The notes under the pieces were generated by a model. It had not been told where the DNA came from and made no database searches. It was given only the letters and a program-made list of their open reading frames with translations. Both the position numbers and the translations under genes were made by a program. A DNA stretch of 64,000 bases from Aquibium microcysteis (GTDB taxonomy: Bacteria; Pseudomonadota; Alphaproteobacteria; Rhizobiales; Rhizobiaceae). Location: NCBI RefSeq assembly GCF_014495845.1, contig NZ_CP061080.1, positions 5,818,001-5,882,000 on the forward strand. The letters run 5' to 3'. Shown piece by piece: positions 8,358 to 15,539 of this stretch; the first letter of the stretch is position 1; each line of letters begins with the position of its first letter.

Positions 8358-8927
8358 ATGACCACACAGGCGATGGCCATCGCGCGCAAGCGCGTGTCTG
8401 CACACGAGCCGGCGACGGCGGCGCATCCGGCGACGACCTTCCCGGCGGGAGGAAGCCTGCGGATCGCCGGGTATGCGAGCCTGTTCGGCGTGGCCGATCT
8501 GTCGCGCGACGTGGTGGAGGCGGGCGCCTTCGCTGCGGCGCTCTCGAAGCGCGGTGCCGGCGGCATCCGCATGCTGTTCCAGCACGACCCGGCGCGGCCG
8601 GTAGGGGTGTGGACCAGCCTGCGCGAGGACGCCCGCGGCCTCGCCGTCCAGGGCCGCCTGACGGATGGCGCGGCAGGCGCGCTCGCCGCGCTGATCCTCG
8701 ACGGAGCGGTCGACGGGCTGTCGATCGGCTTTCGCACCGTCCGAGCACGGACCGACCCGCATACGCGGCTGAGGCATATCCTGGAGGCGGACCTCTGGGA
8801 GATCTCCATCGTCACCTTCCCGATGCTGACGGGCGCGCGCCTTTCCCCGTTGCGGGGACCAGGGGCCACGCCCGCAGCGATGGAAGCGATCACCCGCGCC
8901 GCGGCCTTCGCCGCGTCGCGCAACTGA
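8358..8927 (+). CDS. GTA g4: HK97-family prohead protease
   Basis: Maturation protease of the U35/S78 family, 189 aa, that trims the capsid protein's N-terminal scaffolding segment during head assembly. Expected catalytic residues are present: H76 in LFQHDPARPVG, S122 in VDGLSIGF and E148 in LWEISIVT. The start at 8358 follows CAGGGAGCAGGACCG. The major capsid gene follows after 25 bases, the standard order. Confidence 0.93.
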   Translation: MTTQAMAIARKRVSAHEPATAAHPATTFPAGGSLRIAGYASLFGVADLSRDVVEAGAFAAALSKRGAGGIRMLFQHDPARPVGVWTSLREDARGLAVQGRLTDGAAGALAALILDGAVDGLSIGFRTVRARTDPHTRLRHILEADLWEISIVTFPMLTGARLSPLRGPGATPAAMEAITRAAAFAASRN

Positions 8928-8952
8928 AACCCAACGATAGAGAGACATTCAC

Positions 8953-10203
8953 ATGGTTGAATGGAACGAAGGACTGGAAAACAAGGCCGTGTCCGGCAGC
9001 GGCGCGCTGAACGCCGCCTTCTCGGAGGTCTGGACGGCTTTCGAGGCCTTCAAGGAGGCGAACGACCAGCGGCTCGCGGAGGTGGAACGCAAGGCCGCCC
9101 CCGACGTCGTGACCGCCGAGAAGGTGGACCGCATCGCGCGTTCGCTGGACGAGCACAAGCGCGCCATGGACCAGGCGATCCTGCGCCTCAACCGGCCGAT
9201 CCTCGGCCGGCCGGACGGGCTGACCATGAAATCCGACCATGCGTCGGCCTTCGAGGCTTATGTCCGCTCCGGCGACGACCGCCATCTGCGCGGGCTGGAA
9301 TCCAAGGCGATGTCCTATGGTTCCGGCCAGGACGGCGGCTACCTGGTGCCCGACGAGCTCGAGGCGGCGATCGGCAGGCGGCTAGCGCAGATCTCGCCGA
9401 TCCGCGGCATCGCGTCGGTGCGGCCGGTGTCGGGCGCGGTGCTGAAGAAGCCGTACTCGCTGACCGGGCCGGCGACCGGCTGGGTCGCCGAGACGGCGGC
9501 GCGCCCGCAGACGGCGTCGGCGACGCTGGCGGAACTGCAGTTCCCGACCGCCGAGCTCTATGCCATGCCGGCGGCGACCGCCTCGCTGCTGGAGGACGCC
9601 GCCGTCGACCTCGACCTTTGGATCTCGGCCGAGATCGAGACCGCCTTCGCCGAGCAGGAGGGTGCCGCCTTCGTCAACGGCGACGGTACCAACAAGCCAC
9701 AGGGCTTCCTGAACTATCCCCGCGTGGCCGAGAGCGCCTGGGAATGGGGCAAGATCGGCACCATCGCGACCGGCGTGTCCGGCGCGCTGCCGGCATCCGA
9801 TCCGTCCGACGTCCTGATCGACCTGGTCTATGCGCTCAAGGCCGCCTACCGCCAGAACGCGGCCTTCGTGATGAACCGCCGCACGCAGGCGACGATCCGC
9901 AAGCTGAAGGACGCCGACGGCAACTACCTCTGGCAGCCGCCGGCCCAGCCGGGCGGCAGGGCGATGCTGATGGGCTTTCCGCTCGTCGAGGCGGAGGACA
10001 TGCCCGACATCGCCGCCAACGCTGCGCCGATCGCCTTCGGCGACTTCGCGCGCGGCTATCTGGTGGTCGACCGCACCGGCGTGCGCGTGCTGCGCGATCC
10101 CTATTCGGTCAAGCCCTACGTGCTGTTCTACACGACCAAGCGCGTCGGCGGCGGCGTGCAGGACTTCAACGCGATCAAGCTCCTGACCTTCGGCGCAGCC
10201 TGA
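8953..10203 (+). CDS. GTA g5: HK97-fold major capsid protein
   Basis: A 416-aa capsid protein of the RcGTA/HK97 family. Residues about 1-90 form a charged helical scaffolding/delta domain (LNAAFSEVWTAFEAFKEAN) presumably removed by the g4 protease. The mature shell domain begins around the KSDHASAFEAYVRSG segment (about residue 94), and SYGSGQDGGYLVPDELEAA near residue 120 is a typical start of the N-arm/P-domain of these capsids. It ends with DFNAIKLLTFGAA. A strong hairpin lies 18 bases after the stop, which may separate capsid mRNA from downstream adaptor genes. Confidence 0.96.
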   Translation: MVEWNEGLENKAVSGSGALNAAFSEVWTAFEAFKEANDQRLAEVERKAAPDVVTAEKVDRIARSLDEHKRAMDQAILRLNRPILGRPDGLTMKSDHASAFEAYVRSGDDRHLRGLESKAMSYGSGQDGGYLVPDELEAAIGRRLAQISPIRGIASVRPVSGAVLKKPYSLTGPATGWVAETAARPQTASATLAELQFPTAELYAMPAATASLLEDAAVDLDLWISAEIETAFAEQEGAAFVNGDGTNKPQGFLNYPRVAESAWEWGKIGTIATGVSGALPASDPSDVLIDLVYALKAAYRQNAAFVMNRRTQATIRKLKDADGNYLWQPPAQPGGRAMLMGFPLVEAEDMPDIAANAAPIAFGDFARGYLVVDRTGVRVLRDPYSVKPYVLFYTTKRVGGGVQDFNAIKLLTFGAA

Positions 10204-10221
10204 GGACCGCGGCGTCGAAGG

Positions 10222-10253
10222 GCGCCCGGGGCGACATGCACCGCCCCGGGTGC
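10222..10253 (+). terminator. Strong stem-loop just after the capsid gene
   Basis: The arm at 10222-10233 pairs with 10242-10253 (12 pairs including one G-U) around an eight-base loop. No T-run follows, so it is more likely an mRNA 3'-end stabiliser or partial attenuator than a full terminator. The remaining bases up to the g6 gene (about 200) hold no gene that I can support. Confidence 0.45.
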
Positions 10254-10454
10254 GCCGGCTTCGGGACGTCTGCGAGGCGCGAAGGGCAACCCTGTCGTCC
10301 TGCCTCCCGGATATCGCCGAGGCTCCCTGGTCCTCCCGACGGCGGAGGCGACTCGCGGCGGCGCGGGTCGCCTTCGTTCCATCAGGCGATCGCGGCCCGC
10401 AAGACGCTGCGGCGCCGTCCGCTTCTGCCACGAACCCAGCCGGAGATGGCCGCC

Positions 10455-11024
10455 ATGGCGCTCATTCGAACCGTTCCGCCCGGCGCGGAGCCGCTGACGC
10501 TCGCCGACTGCAAGGCGCATCTGCGCCTCGCAGCCGACGACGAGGACGAGCTGCTCGCCGGCCTGATCCGCGCCGCCCGCGAGGAGGTGGAGACGCAGAC
10601 CGGCGTCGCCATGATCGACCAGGACTGGCGGCTCGTACTCGACGCCTGGCCGGCCGGAGGCATCGTGCCGCTGACGCGCCATCCGGTGAAGCAGGTTCTT
10701 TCGGTGACCCTTCGCGGCGCCGACGGCGAGGCGACCGTGATGGATCCGGCCGGCTACCGGCTCGACGGACTGTCGCGGCCGGCACGGCTGTGGGTGGAGA
10801 CGAGGCCGGCGCCCGGTGCGCCCCTCAATGGCGTCGAGATCGATTTCCGGGCCGGCTTCGGCGAGGCGGGTCCCGACGTGCCGGACGTGCTGAAGCGCGC
10901 CATGCTGCTCCTGGTGGCGCACTGGTACGAGTTCCGCGCCGCATGGGGCACGGATGACCGGCCGGTGTCCATTCCCGAAGGGTTCCGCCGCCTGACCGAC
11001 GGCTGGCGGAGACGGCGGCTGTGA
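10455..11024 (+). CDS. GTA g6: head-tail adaptor protein
   Basis: A 189-aa protein of the phage gp6-like/phiE125 gp8 head-tail connector family. The conserved N-terminal helices are visible (LTLADCKAHLRLAADDEDEL, about residues 14-33, then LIRAAREEVETQTG). In RcGTA the g6 product docks under the portal. ATG 10455 was chosen because GGAG lies nine bases upstream; ATG 10446 is too close to that site. The stop codon overlaps the g7 start as TGATG, indicating translational coupling. Confidence 0.9.
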   Translation: MALIRTVPPGAEPLTLADCKAHLRLAADDEDELLAGLIRAAREEVETQTGVAMIDQDWRLVLDAWPAGGIVPLTRHPVKQVLSVTLRGADGEATVMDPAGYRLDGLSRPARLWVETRPAPGAPLNGVEIDFRAGFGEAGPDVPDVLKRAMLLLVAHWYEFRAAWGTDDRPVSIPEGFRRLTDGWRRRRL

Positions 11025-11359
11025 TGCCCGTCCGGCGGATCGATCCCGGCCGGCTGCGTCGGCTTCTGACGCTGGAGGCGATGACGCCCGTGCCCGACGG
11101 CGCAGGCGGCTTCACCCAAAGCTGGACGGCCCTCGCCACGGTCCACGCGGCGCTGGAGCCGGTGGCGGCGGCGCCGCGCTTCGGAGCCGACCAGTCGCTG
11201 CCGATCGTAACGCACGTCGTGACGCTGCGCGCCCGCGCCGACATGCGCAGCGGCATGCGTTTCGCAGCCGGCGACCGCCGGTTCTCGATCGAAACGGTGC
11301 ATGATCCGGACGAAACGGGGCGATTCCTGATCTGCCGCGTGCGGGAGGAGGGACGATGA
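11024..11359 (+). CDS. GTA g7: head closure (stopper) protein
   Basis: A 111-aa protein of the SPP1 gp16-like/phage head-tail joining family. It shows the expected pattern of a short beta-barrel: PGRLRRLLTLEAMTPVPDG, SWTALATVHAALEPV and the closing GDRRFSIETVHDPDE. In RcGTA the g7 protein closes the head after packaging. It overlaps g6 by one base and the following small gene by four (ATGA). Confidence 0.88.
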   Translation: MPVRRIDPGRLRRLLTLEAMTPVPDGAGGFTQSWTALATVHAALEPVAAAPRFGADQSLPIVTHVVTLRARADMRSGMRFAAGDRRFSIETVHDPDETGRFLICRVREEGR

Positions 11360-11547
11360 AGATCGCGTTGCGGGTGACGATGAACGGGCTTTCGCGTACG
11401 CTGATGGCGCTGGCGCACGACCGTCTGGAGGCGTTCGATCCGGGCCTGCAGCAGCCGCGCGATCGCAACGCGGCGGTCCGGCGGCTGGTGGCGCGCAGGC
11501 GCCGCCGTCGCCGCAAGGGAGGGAGCGATGGGCGGCTCGGGGCTTGA
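11356..11547 (+). CDS. 63-aa Arg-rich protein between g7 and g8
   Basis: This gene starts at an ATGA overlap with the g7 stop and ends inside the g8 gene, the tight packing seen throughout the cluster. GGGAGGAGGGACG precedes the ATG. The N-terminal 40 residues look helical and the C-terminus is a dense Arg block (RRLVARRRRRRRKGG, about residues 42-56), which suggests nucleic-acid binding. RcGTA has no gene here. It may alternatively be a chance frame carried by the g7/g8 junction, but the start signals are as good as those of its neighbours. Confidence 0.55.
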   Translation: MKIALRVTMNGLSRTLMALAHDRLEAFDPGLQQPRDRNAAVRRLVARRRRRRRKGGSDGRLGA

Positions 11548-11935
11548 ACTGCAGAAGGCGATCTTCGCCGCGCTGTCGCAGGATGCGCAATTGTCGGCGC
11601 TGACGGGCGGAGCGCGCATCTTCGACCGGGTGCCGGCCAGTACGCCGTTTCCCTACGTCACCTTCGGCCGCACCAGCCTCTACGACTGGAGCACCGGCAC
11701 CGAGAGCGGCGTCGAGCAGCTGTTCTCGCTGCACGTCTGGTCGAAGGCGCAGGGCAAGGCAGAGACGCTCGCGATCCTGGAGCGCATCAAAGCCCTTCTC
11801 GACGACCGTCCGCTGCCGCTCGATGGTGCAGCGCTGGTGTCGATGCGGCTCGAGTTCTCCGAGGTTCGCTACGACGAGGATCTGGCGGTGCACCACGGGC
11901 TGGCGCGGTTCCGGGCGCTGGTGGAGGTGCTGTAA
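11528..11935 (+). CDS. GTA g8: tail terminator protein (DUF3168)
   Basis: A 135-aa DUF3168 protein, the hexameric tail terminator capping the tail tube where it joins the head. The family signature is visible: LQKAIFAALSQDAQLSAL, VPASTPFPYVTFG and the LFSLHVWSKAQGKAETL segment. The start is ATG 11528 after AAGGGAGGGAGCG. It is followed by about 150 bases and then by two genes foreign to the standard GTA order. Confidence 0.9.
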   Translation: MGGSGLELQKAIFAALSQDAQLSALTGGARIFDRVPASTPFPYVTFGRTSLYDWSTGTESGVEQLFSLHVWSKAQGKAETLAILERIKALLDDRPLPLDGAALVSMRLEFSEVRYDEDLAVHHGLARFRALVEVL

Positions 11936-12089
11936 GGGGCACGGGCAGGCCCGGTCATCCCCGTGATCCGTCCTGGCGCCTCCGGATCGAACCGGAGATT
12001 TCGCCGAGTCGTGCCCGCGTTGAGCATAGCGTCATCCTGTGGCAGGTCTTCGTCGGGTGCAGCATCGTGCCCGGCCAAGGAGAGCAGCC

Positions 12090-12794
12090 ATGCCGGAGCT
12101 TCTTCCCAACGCCGTCCTGATCGGCATCGTCACGGCGCTGTCGGTCGTCGTGCTGCGCCAGCAGGCCAGGAAGCCGCGTCTGTCGATCGTAATGCTCGTG
12201 CTGATCGGCGCGGCCGGGGCCTATGTCGCGACACCCGCACTGTACGCTCTCGCCGATGCATGGCGTGCGACCGCCTGGCTGCCGGCTCTTCCTGTCGTGA
12301 CGTCGGGCCAGCTGTTCCTGGGGGCCTGGGCCGGTTTCGCCGTGCTGTTCGTCGCCAACAGCAAGGCCAGGCCGACGCGTGTGCCGCTCTGGGCGGGGCT
12401 GCTGATCGGCGGCGCGGTGGCCGTGCTGGTGCCGCCGCTGCTCTACGCGGTGACGGGCGTCCACCAGCGCCCGTCTCTGCGCGACGACGTGAATCATTGC
12501 ACGCGCGGCATGAAGGGTCAGGTGCAGCCGCGCGAGGCGACGAACGTCTGCGACGAGCCGATCACCGTGGGGCTGTGCATGCCGGGCGAAGTGAACCCCG
12601 CCCCCTGCGCGCAGAGCTTCACCATCGGCCCCGGCGAGACCGCCCGCTTCGATCCGGGCGATGCCGCGCTGTCGTCGCTGCCCGGCAATCCCGGCGGCCT
12701 GACCGTCGTCGCCTGCCGCCCGCCGGCCCGTCCGTCGAGGATGGGTACGGCCATCGGGCGGGGGTATGAGGGGGTCTGCATTCCGGGTGCATGA
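12090..12794 (+). CDS. Membrane protein with Cys-rich C-terminal domain, inserted in GTA cluster
   Basis: A 234-aa protein I cannot assign to a family. Residues 1-125 contain about four hydrophobic segments (near 6-22, 33-52, 68-88 and 100-122). The C-terminal hundred residues are soluble with six cysteines (in NHC, NVC, GLC, APC, VAC and GVC contexts), likely periplasmic or extracytoplasmic and disulfide-bonded. ATG 12090 has AAGGAGAGCAGCC before it. It lies between g8 and g9, where RcGTA clusters have nothing, together with an acyltransferase gene, so it looks like a cargo gene. Confidence 0.75.
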   Translation: MPELLPNAVLIGIVTALSVVVLRQQARKPRLSIVMLVLIGAAGAYVATPALYALADAWRATAWLPALPVVTSGQLFLGAWAGFAVLFVANSKARPTRVPLWAGLLIGGAVAVLVPPLLYAVTGVHQRPSLRDDVNHCTRGMKGQVQPREATNVCDEPITVGLCMPGEVNPAPCAQSFTIGPGETARFDPGDAALSSLPGNPGGLTVVACRPPARPSRMGTAIGRGYEGVCIPGA

Positions 12795-12860
12795 GGGTGC
12801 AGGTCCGGCAGCAGGGCTGCGCCGTGTAATTGTCGGAACGCTCCGGTATTTTGAAGTATC

Positions 12861-12889
12861 TTGCGCACCTCAGGGTTGTCTGATATGTT
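12861..12889 (+). promoter_or_regulatory. Putative promoter of the inserted acyltransferase gene
   Basis: TTGCGC (12861-12866) and TATGTT (12884-12889) are spaced by 17 bases in a patch clearly richer in A/T than its surroundings, 25 bases before the ATG at 12915. This suggests the cargo gene is transcribed independently of the GTA genes. Confidence 0.45.
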
Positions 12890-12914
12890 TTTCGCGTGTG
12901 AGGGGACGCACGCG

Positions 12915-13508
12915 ATGAAGGTCTACGGCGGGAGATACTTGCAGAGGGAAGATCTCGTCGATCTCGGGGTTCGGTCCGTCGGCGCAAACGTTCGCGTTCA
13001 CGAAAAGGCCATTCTCGTCGACGTCGAGAGGATGGAATTCGGCTCGAACGTGCGCATCGACGCTTTCTGCGTGCTGAGTGCCGCGGGTGGAAGCCTCAGG
13101 ATCGGCAGCTATGTCCACATCGCGTCCCATGCCGACATCTATGCCGGCGCAGGCGTCGTGCTGGAAGACTTTTCCGGTCTGTCCCAGGCCGTGCGGTTGT
13201 ACTCGGTCTCCGACGATTATTCCGGCGAATGTCTGACGAACCCGACCGTGCCGCATGCCCTGCTCGTCCCCAAGGCCGGTTGCATCCGCATCGGCCGCCA
13301 CGTGATCGTCGGCTCGGGATCCGTGGTGCTGCCGGGTTGCAGCATCGGCGACGGCAGCGCGGTCGGCGCTCTGTCGCTGGTGAACCGCAGCCTCGATCCC
13401 TGGGGCATCTATGCCGGTGCGCCGGCGCGAAGGATCAAGGAACGGTCCAGGAAGCTCCTGGCCGCTGAAAAGTCCCTGACGGTGGCGCGGGAGCCGGCGC
13501 TGACGTAG
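12915..13508 (+). CDS. Left-handed beta-helix acyltransferase (sugar O-acetyltransferase type), inserted in GTA cluster
   Basis: A 197-aa protein with hexapeptide repeats forming a left-handed beta-helix: VRSVGANVRVHEKAILVDVE, FGSNVRIDAFCVLSA, RIGSYVHIASHADIYAG and IRIGRHVIVGSGSVVLPG, ending with the signature WGIYAGAPARRIKERSR. This is the pattern of acetyltransferases that modify O-antigen, capsule or nucleotide sugars using acetyl-CoA. ATG 12915 has GAGGGG eight bases upstream; the frame is open to 12861 but without a ribosome site. It is not part of any standard GTA, sits between g8 and g9, and has its own promoter candidate. A role in changing the surface receptor is possible but speculative. 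Confidence 0.85.
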   Translation: MKVYGGRYLQREDLVDLGVRSVGANVRVHEKAILVDVERMEFGSNVRIDAFCVLSAAGGSLRIGSYVHIASHADIYAGAGVVLEDFSGLSQAVRLYSVSDDYSGECLTNPTVPHALLVPKAGCIRIGRHVIVGSGSVVLPGCSIGDGSAVGALSLVNRSLDPWGIYAGAPARRIKERSRKLLAAEKSLTVAREPALT

Positions 13509-13683
13509 CCGTGCCGGCCGGGGCGGTCGCGGCCCCCCGGGCAGGACGATGCCGGGCAGTCGCCCGATTTCCGGCTGCCCGCGCGTCGGCGGCCTGCGGT
13601 ACATGCGCTGTCAGCGGCTTTCGCCTGAGGCCAGCGCCCCCATGCAAGGCGTCGGGTATATCGGCCGCCACCCCCACCCCTGA

Positions 13684-13706
13684 CCCCTCCCCGCAAGGGG
13701 GAGGGG
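13684..13706. repeat. CCCCTCCCC/GGGGGAGGGG palindromic element
   Basis: CCCCTCCCC (13684-13692), loop GCAA, then GGGGGAGGGG (13697-13706): a hairpin with one bulged G. Elements of this form are scattered between genes in many Hyphomicrobiales genomes. The flanking gap of about 295 bases (13509-13803) holds no gene and separates the inserted acyltransferase from g9; the element marks its right boundary. Confidence 0.5.
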
Positions 13707-13803
13707 AATGCGCGCGCCTTCGATGACCGTGCCGCGGATCGCCGTCCGGCGCTTCGCTACGACGATCTCCCCTCCCATCCATCACCACGAAAGGAGTGCG
13801 CGC

Positions 13804-14214
13804 ATGGTTGCGCAGAAGGGCAAGGACCTGTTGCTGAAGCTCGATACGACGGGCGCGGGCGGGTTCGTCACCGTGGCGGGGCTGCGGTCGAAGCGGCTCG
13901 CCTTCAATGCCGAGACGGCGGACGTGACCGACGCGGACTCGGCCGGTCGGTGGCGCGAGCTGCTGGCAGGCTCGGGGGTGCAGCGGGCGTCGGTCAGCGG
14001 CGCCGGCATCTTCAAGGACGCGGCCTCCGATGCGGCGATCCGCACGCGCTTCTTCGGCGGCGAGATCGCGGCCTGGCAGGTCGTGATCCCGGATTTCGGG
14101 ACCGTGGAAGGGCCGTTCCAGATCACGGCGCTCGAATATTCCGGCAACCACGACGGCGAGGTGACGTTCGAGATCGCGCTGGAATCGGCCGGACCGCTGG
14201 GGTTCGCGGCATGA
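13804..14214 (+). CDS. GTA g9: major tail (tube) protein
   Basis: A 136-aa tail tube protein of the RcGTA/phage TP901-1-type family: MVAQKGKDLLLKLDTTG, then LRSKRLAFNAETADVTDADS, SVSGAGIFKDAASDAAIR and the closing YSGNHDGEVTFEIALESAG are family hallmarks. ATG 13804 follows GAAAGGAGTGCGCGC. The stop overlaps the g10 start by four bases (ATGA). Confidence 0.95.
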   Translation: MVAQKGKDLLLKLDTTGAGGFVTVAGLRSKRLAFNAETADVTDADSAGRWRELLAGSGVQRASVSGAGIFKDAASDAAIRTRFFGGEIAAWQVVIPDFGTVEGPFQITALEYSGNHDGEVTFEIALESAGPLGFAA

Positions 14215-14609
14215 CCCACGCCAATGCGAGACGCGGCGAGATCGTCGCCGAACTGGACGGCAGGCGCATGCGGCTCTGCCTGACGCTGGGCGCGCTGGCC
14301 GAGCTCGAAGGCGCCTTCGCGGCCGAGGACCTGTCGGCGCTGGTGGCGCGCTTTTCGTCCGGCCGGCTGTCGGCGCGCGACATCGCCCGGGTGATCGGGG
14401 CCGGCCTGCGCGGGGGCGGTGCGGCCGTGGCCGACGAGGACGTCATGGCGATGACGACCGAGGGCGGCGCGGCGGGCTTCGCGGCGATCGTCGCCGACCT
14501 GCTCGCCGCAACCTTCGGGGCGGCGAAGCCGGCCGCTGCCGACGAAGGCGCGCCGGGCACCGCCGGTCGCGATGCCCTCGGCGGAGACGCCGGCGCAAAC
14601 CCTCGCTAG
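14211..14609 (+). CDS. GTA g10: tail assembly chaperone-like protein
   Basis: A 132-aa GTA g10 family protein. The conserved part is THANARRGEIVAELDGRRMR followed by LCLTLGALAELEGAFAAEDL and the SSGRLSARDIARVIGAGLRG helix pair. Its position between the tail tube and tape measure corresponds to the tail assembly chaperones (lambda G). The region downstream encoding the g10.1 motif is open in the -1 frame relative to this gene and overlaps its last part, which recalls the G/GT programmed frameshift. I see no textbook slippery heptamer before the TAG at 14607. Confidence 0.88.
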   Translation: MTHANARRGEIVAELDGRRMRLCLTLGALAELEGAFAAEDLSALVARFSSGRLSARDIARVIGAGLRGGGAAVADEDVMAMTTEGGAAGFAAIVADLLAATFGAAKPAAADEGAPGTAGRDALGGDAGANPR

Positions 14610-14662
14610 CCGCATCGCGCACGGCGATCCCGGCGCCCGAGCCCTTCCCCTGGGAGGCGGCG

Positions 14663-14833
14663 ATGGCGGCGGGGCTCGGCGCGATGCGGCTTTCGCCGCA
14701 GGCCTTCTGGGCGATGACGCCGCGCGAACTGGCGGCGGCGCTCGGACCCGGAGCGAGCACGCATGGCGCACCGCGGCGCGACGACCTCGCTGCGCTGATG
14801 CGGCGCTTTCCGGATGGGCCGGAGCGGGCCTGA
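14663..14833 (+). CDS. GTA g10.1: tail assembly chaperone (DUF2376/TAC family), start unclear
   Basis: The reading frame ending at 14833 encodes the classic short TAC motif (PFPWEAAMAAGLGAMRLSP, then FWAMTPRELAAALG). The motif begins at 14642, before the first in-frame ATG at 14663, and no ATG, GTG, TTG or CTG occurs in this frame between the g10 stop and the motif. Listed here from ATG 14663 (56 aa), which has GGGAGG five bases upstream but loses the conserved PFPWEAA. The alternatives are a -1 frameshift from g10, a non-standard start (ATC 14627), or an indel: the +1 frame has an ATG at 14572 that would need a shift. The conserved protein is clearly encoded; only its start is unresolved. 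Confidence 0.7.
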   Translation: MAAGLGAMRLSPQAFWAMTPRELAAALGPGASTHGAPRRDDLAALMRRFPDGPERA

Positions 14834-14923
14834 TGGGGTCCCGACCCGGAGGCCGCCCGCCCCCGTTCATCCCGCCGCCATCGACGATTTCCCCACCCTT
14901 TCCGACCATCGCGAGGACCGACC

Positions 14924-15499
14924 ATGACCGAGGGACCGGAGATCTCGTTCGAGATCGATACCAGTGCCGTCGACAGGGCCCTGTCGAACCTGACCGCGCT
15001 GTCCGACAGCTTCGGACGCCAGCTGACGCAGGGGTTCGCCAGCGCTGTGGTGCAGGGCAAGGCGCTGGAGGACGTGCTGCGCCGGATCGGGCTCAACCTC
15101 GCCGGCATGGCGCTGAGCCAGGGCCTGCAACCGCTGAGCAACCTCGCGGGCTCGGCCGTCTCGTCGATCTTCGGCGGGCTGGCCGGTCTGCTGCCCTTCG
15201 AGAAAGGCGGCGTGCCGGGGCGTATGACGCCCTTCGCCGACGGCGGCATCGTGTCCGCGCCGACCTACTTTCCCGCCGGCCGCAACATCGGGCTGATGGG
15301 GGAGGCGGGTGCCGAGGCGATCATGCCGCTGTCGCGCGGACCGGACGGGCGGCTCGGAGTCTCGGCGGGCGGCGGCGCCGCGCCGGTGAGCGTCGTCTTC
15401 AACGTCTCGACGCCGGACGCGCCGTCCTTCCGCAAGTCGGAGGCGCAGATCACCGGGATGATCGCGCGGGCCGTGGCGCGCGGGGCGCGGACGCTGTGA
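14924..15499 (+). CDS. GTA g11: tape measure protein
   Basis: A 191-aa tape measure-like protein, close in size to RcGTA g11 and much shorter than phage tape measures, so a short tail is expected. The N-terminal helical part (EISFEIDTSAVDRALSNLTA, residues about 5-24) is followed by LTQGFASAVVQGKALEDVLR and a Gly-rich hydrophobic segment (SNLAGSAVSSIFGGLAGLLP). The C-terminus has the GGIVSAPTYFPAGRNIGLMG and GEAGAEAIMPLSRGPDGRLG motifs typical of g11. Confidence 0.92.
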   Translation: MTEGPEISFEIDTSAVDRALSNLTALSDSFGRQLTQGFASAVVQGKALEDVLRRIGLNLAGMALSQGLQPLSNLAGSAVSSIFGGLAGLLPFEKGGVPGRMTPFADGGIVSAPTYFPAGRNIGLMGEAGAEAIMPLSRGPDGRLGVSAGGGAAPVSVVFNVSTPDAPSFRKSEAQITGMIARAVARGARTL

Positions 15500-15539
15500 G
15501 CCGGGACGGTGCCGGCGCCATGAAAGCGGGGAGCAGCCG

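Noticed and set aside
12861..12914. Upstream start at 12861 for the acyltransferase
   Set aside because: It overlaps the promoter-like sequence and has no ribosome site, whereas ATG 12915 has GAGGGG.
14480..14609. Classic X XXY YYZ slippery heptamer in the end of g10
   Set aside because: None was found in frame; the frameshift idea therefore rests on frame relation and missing start only.
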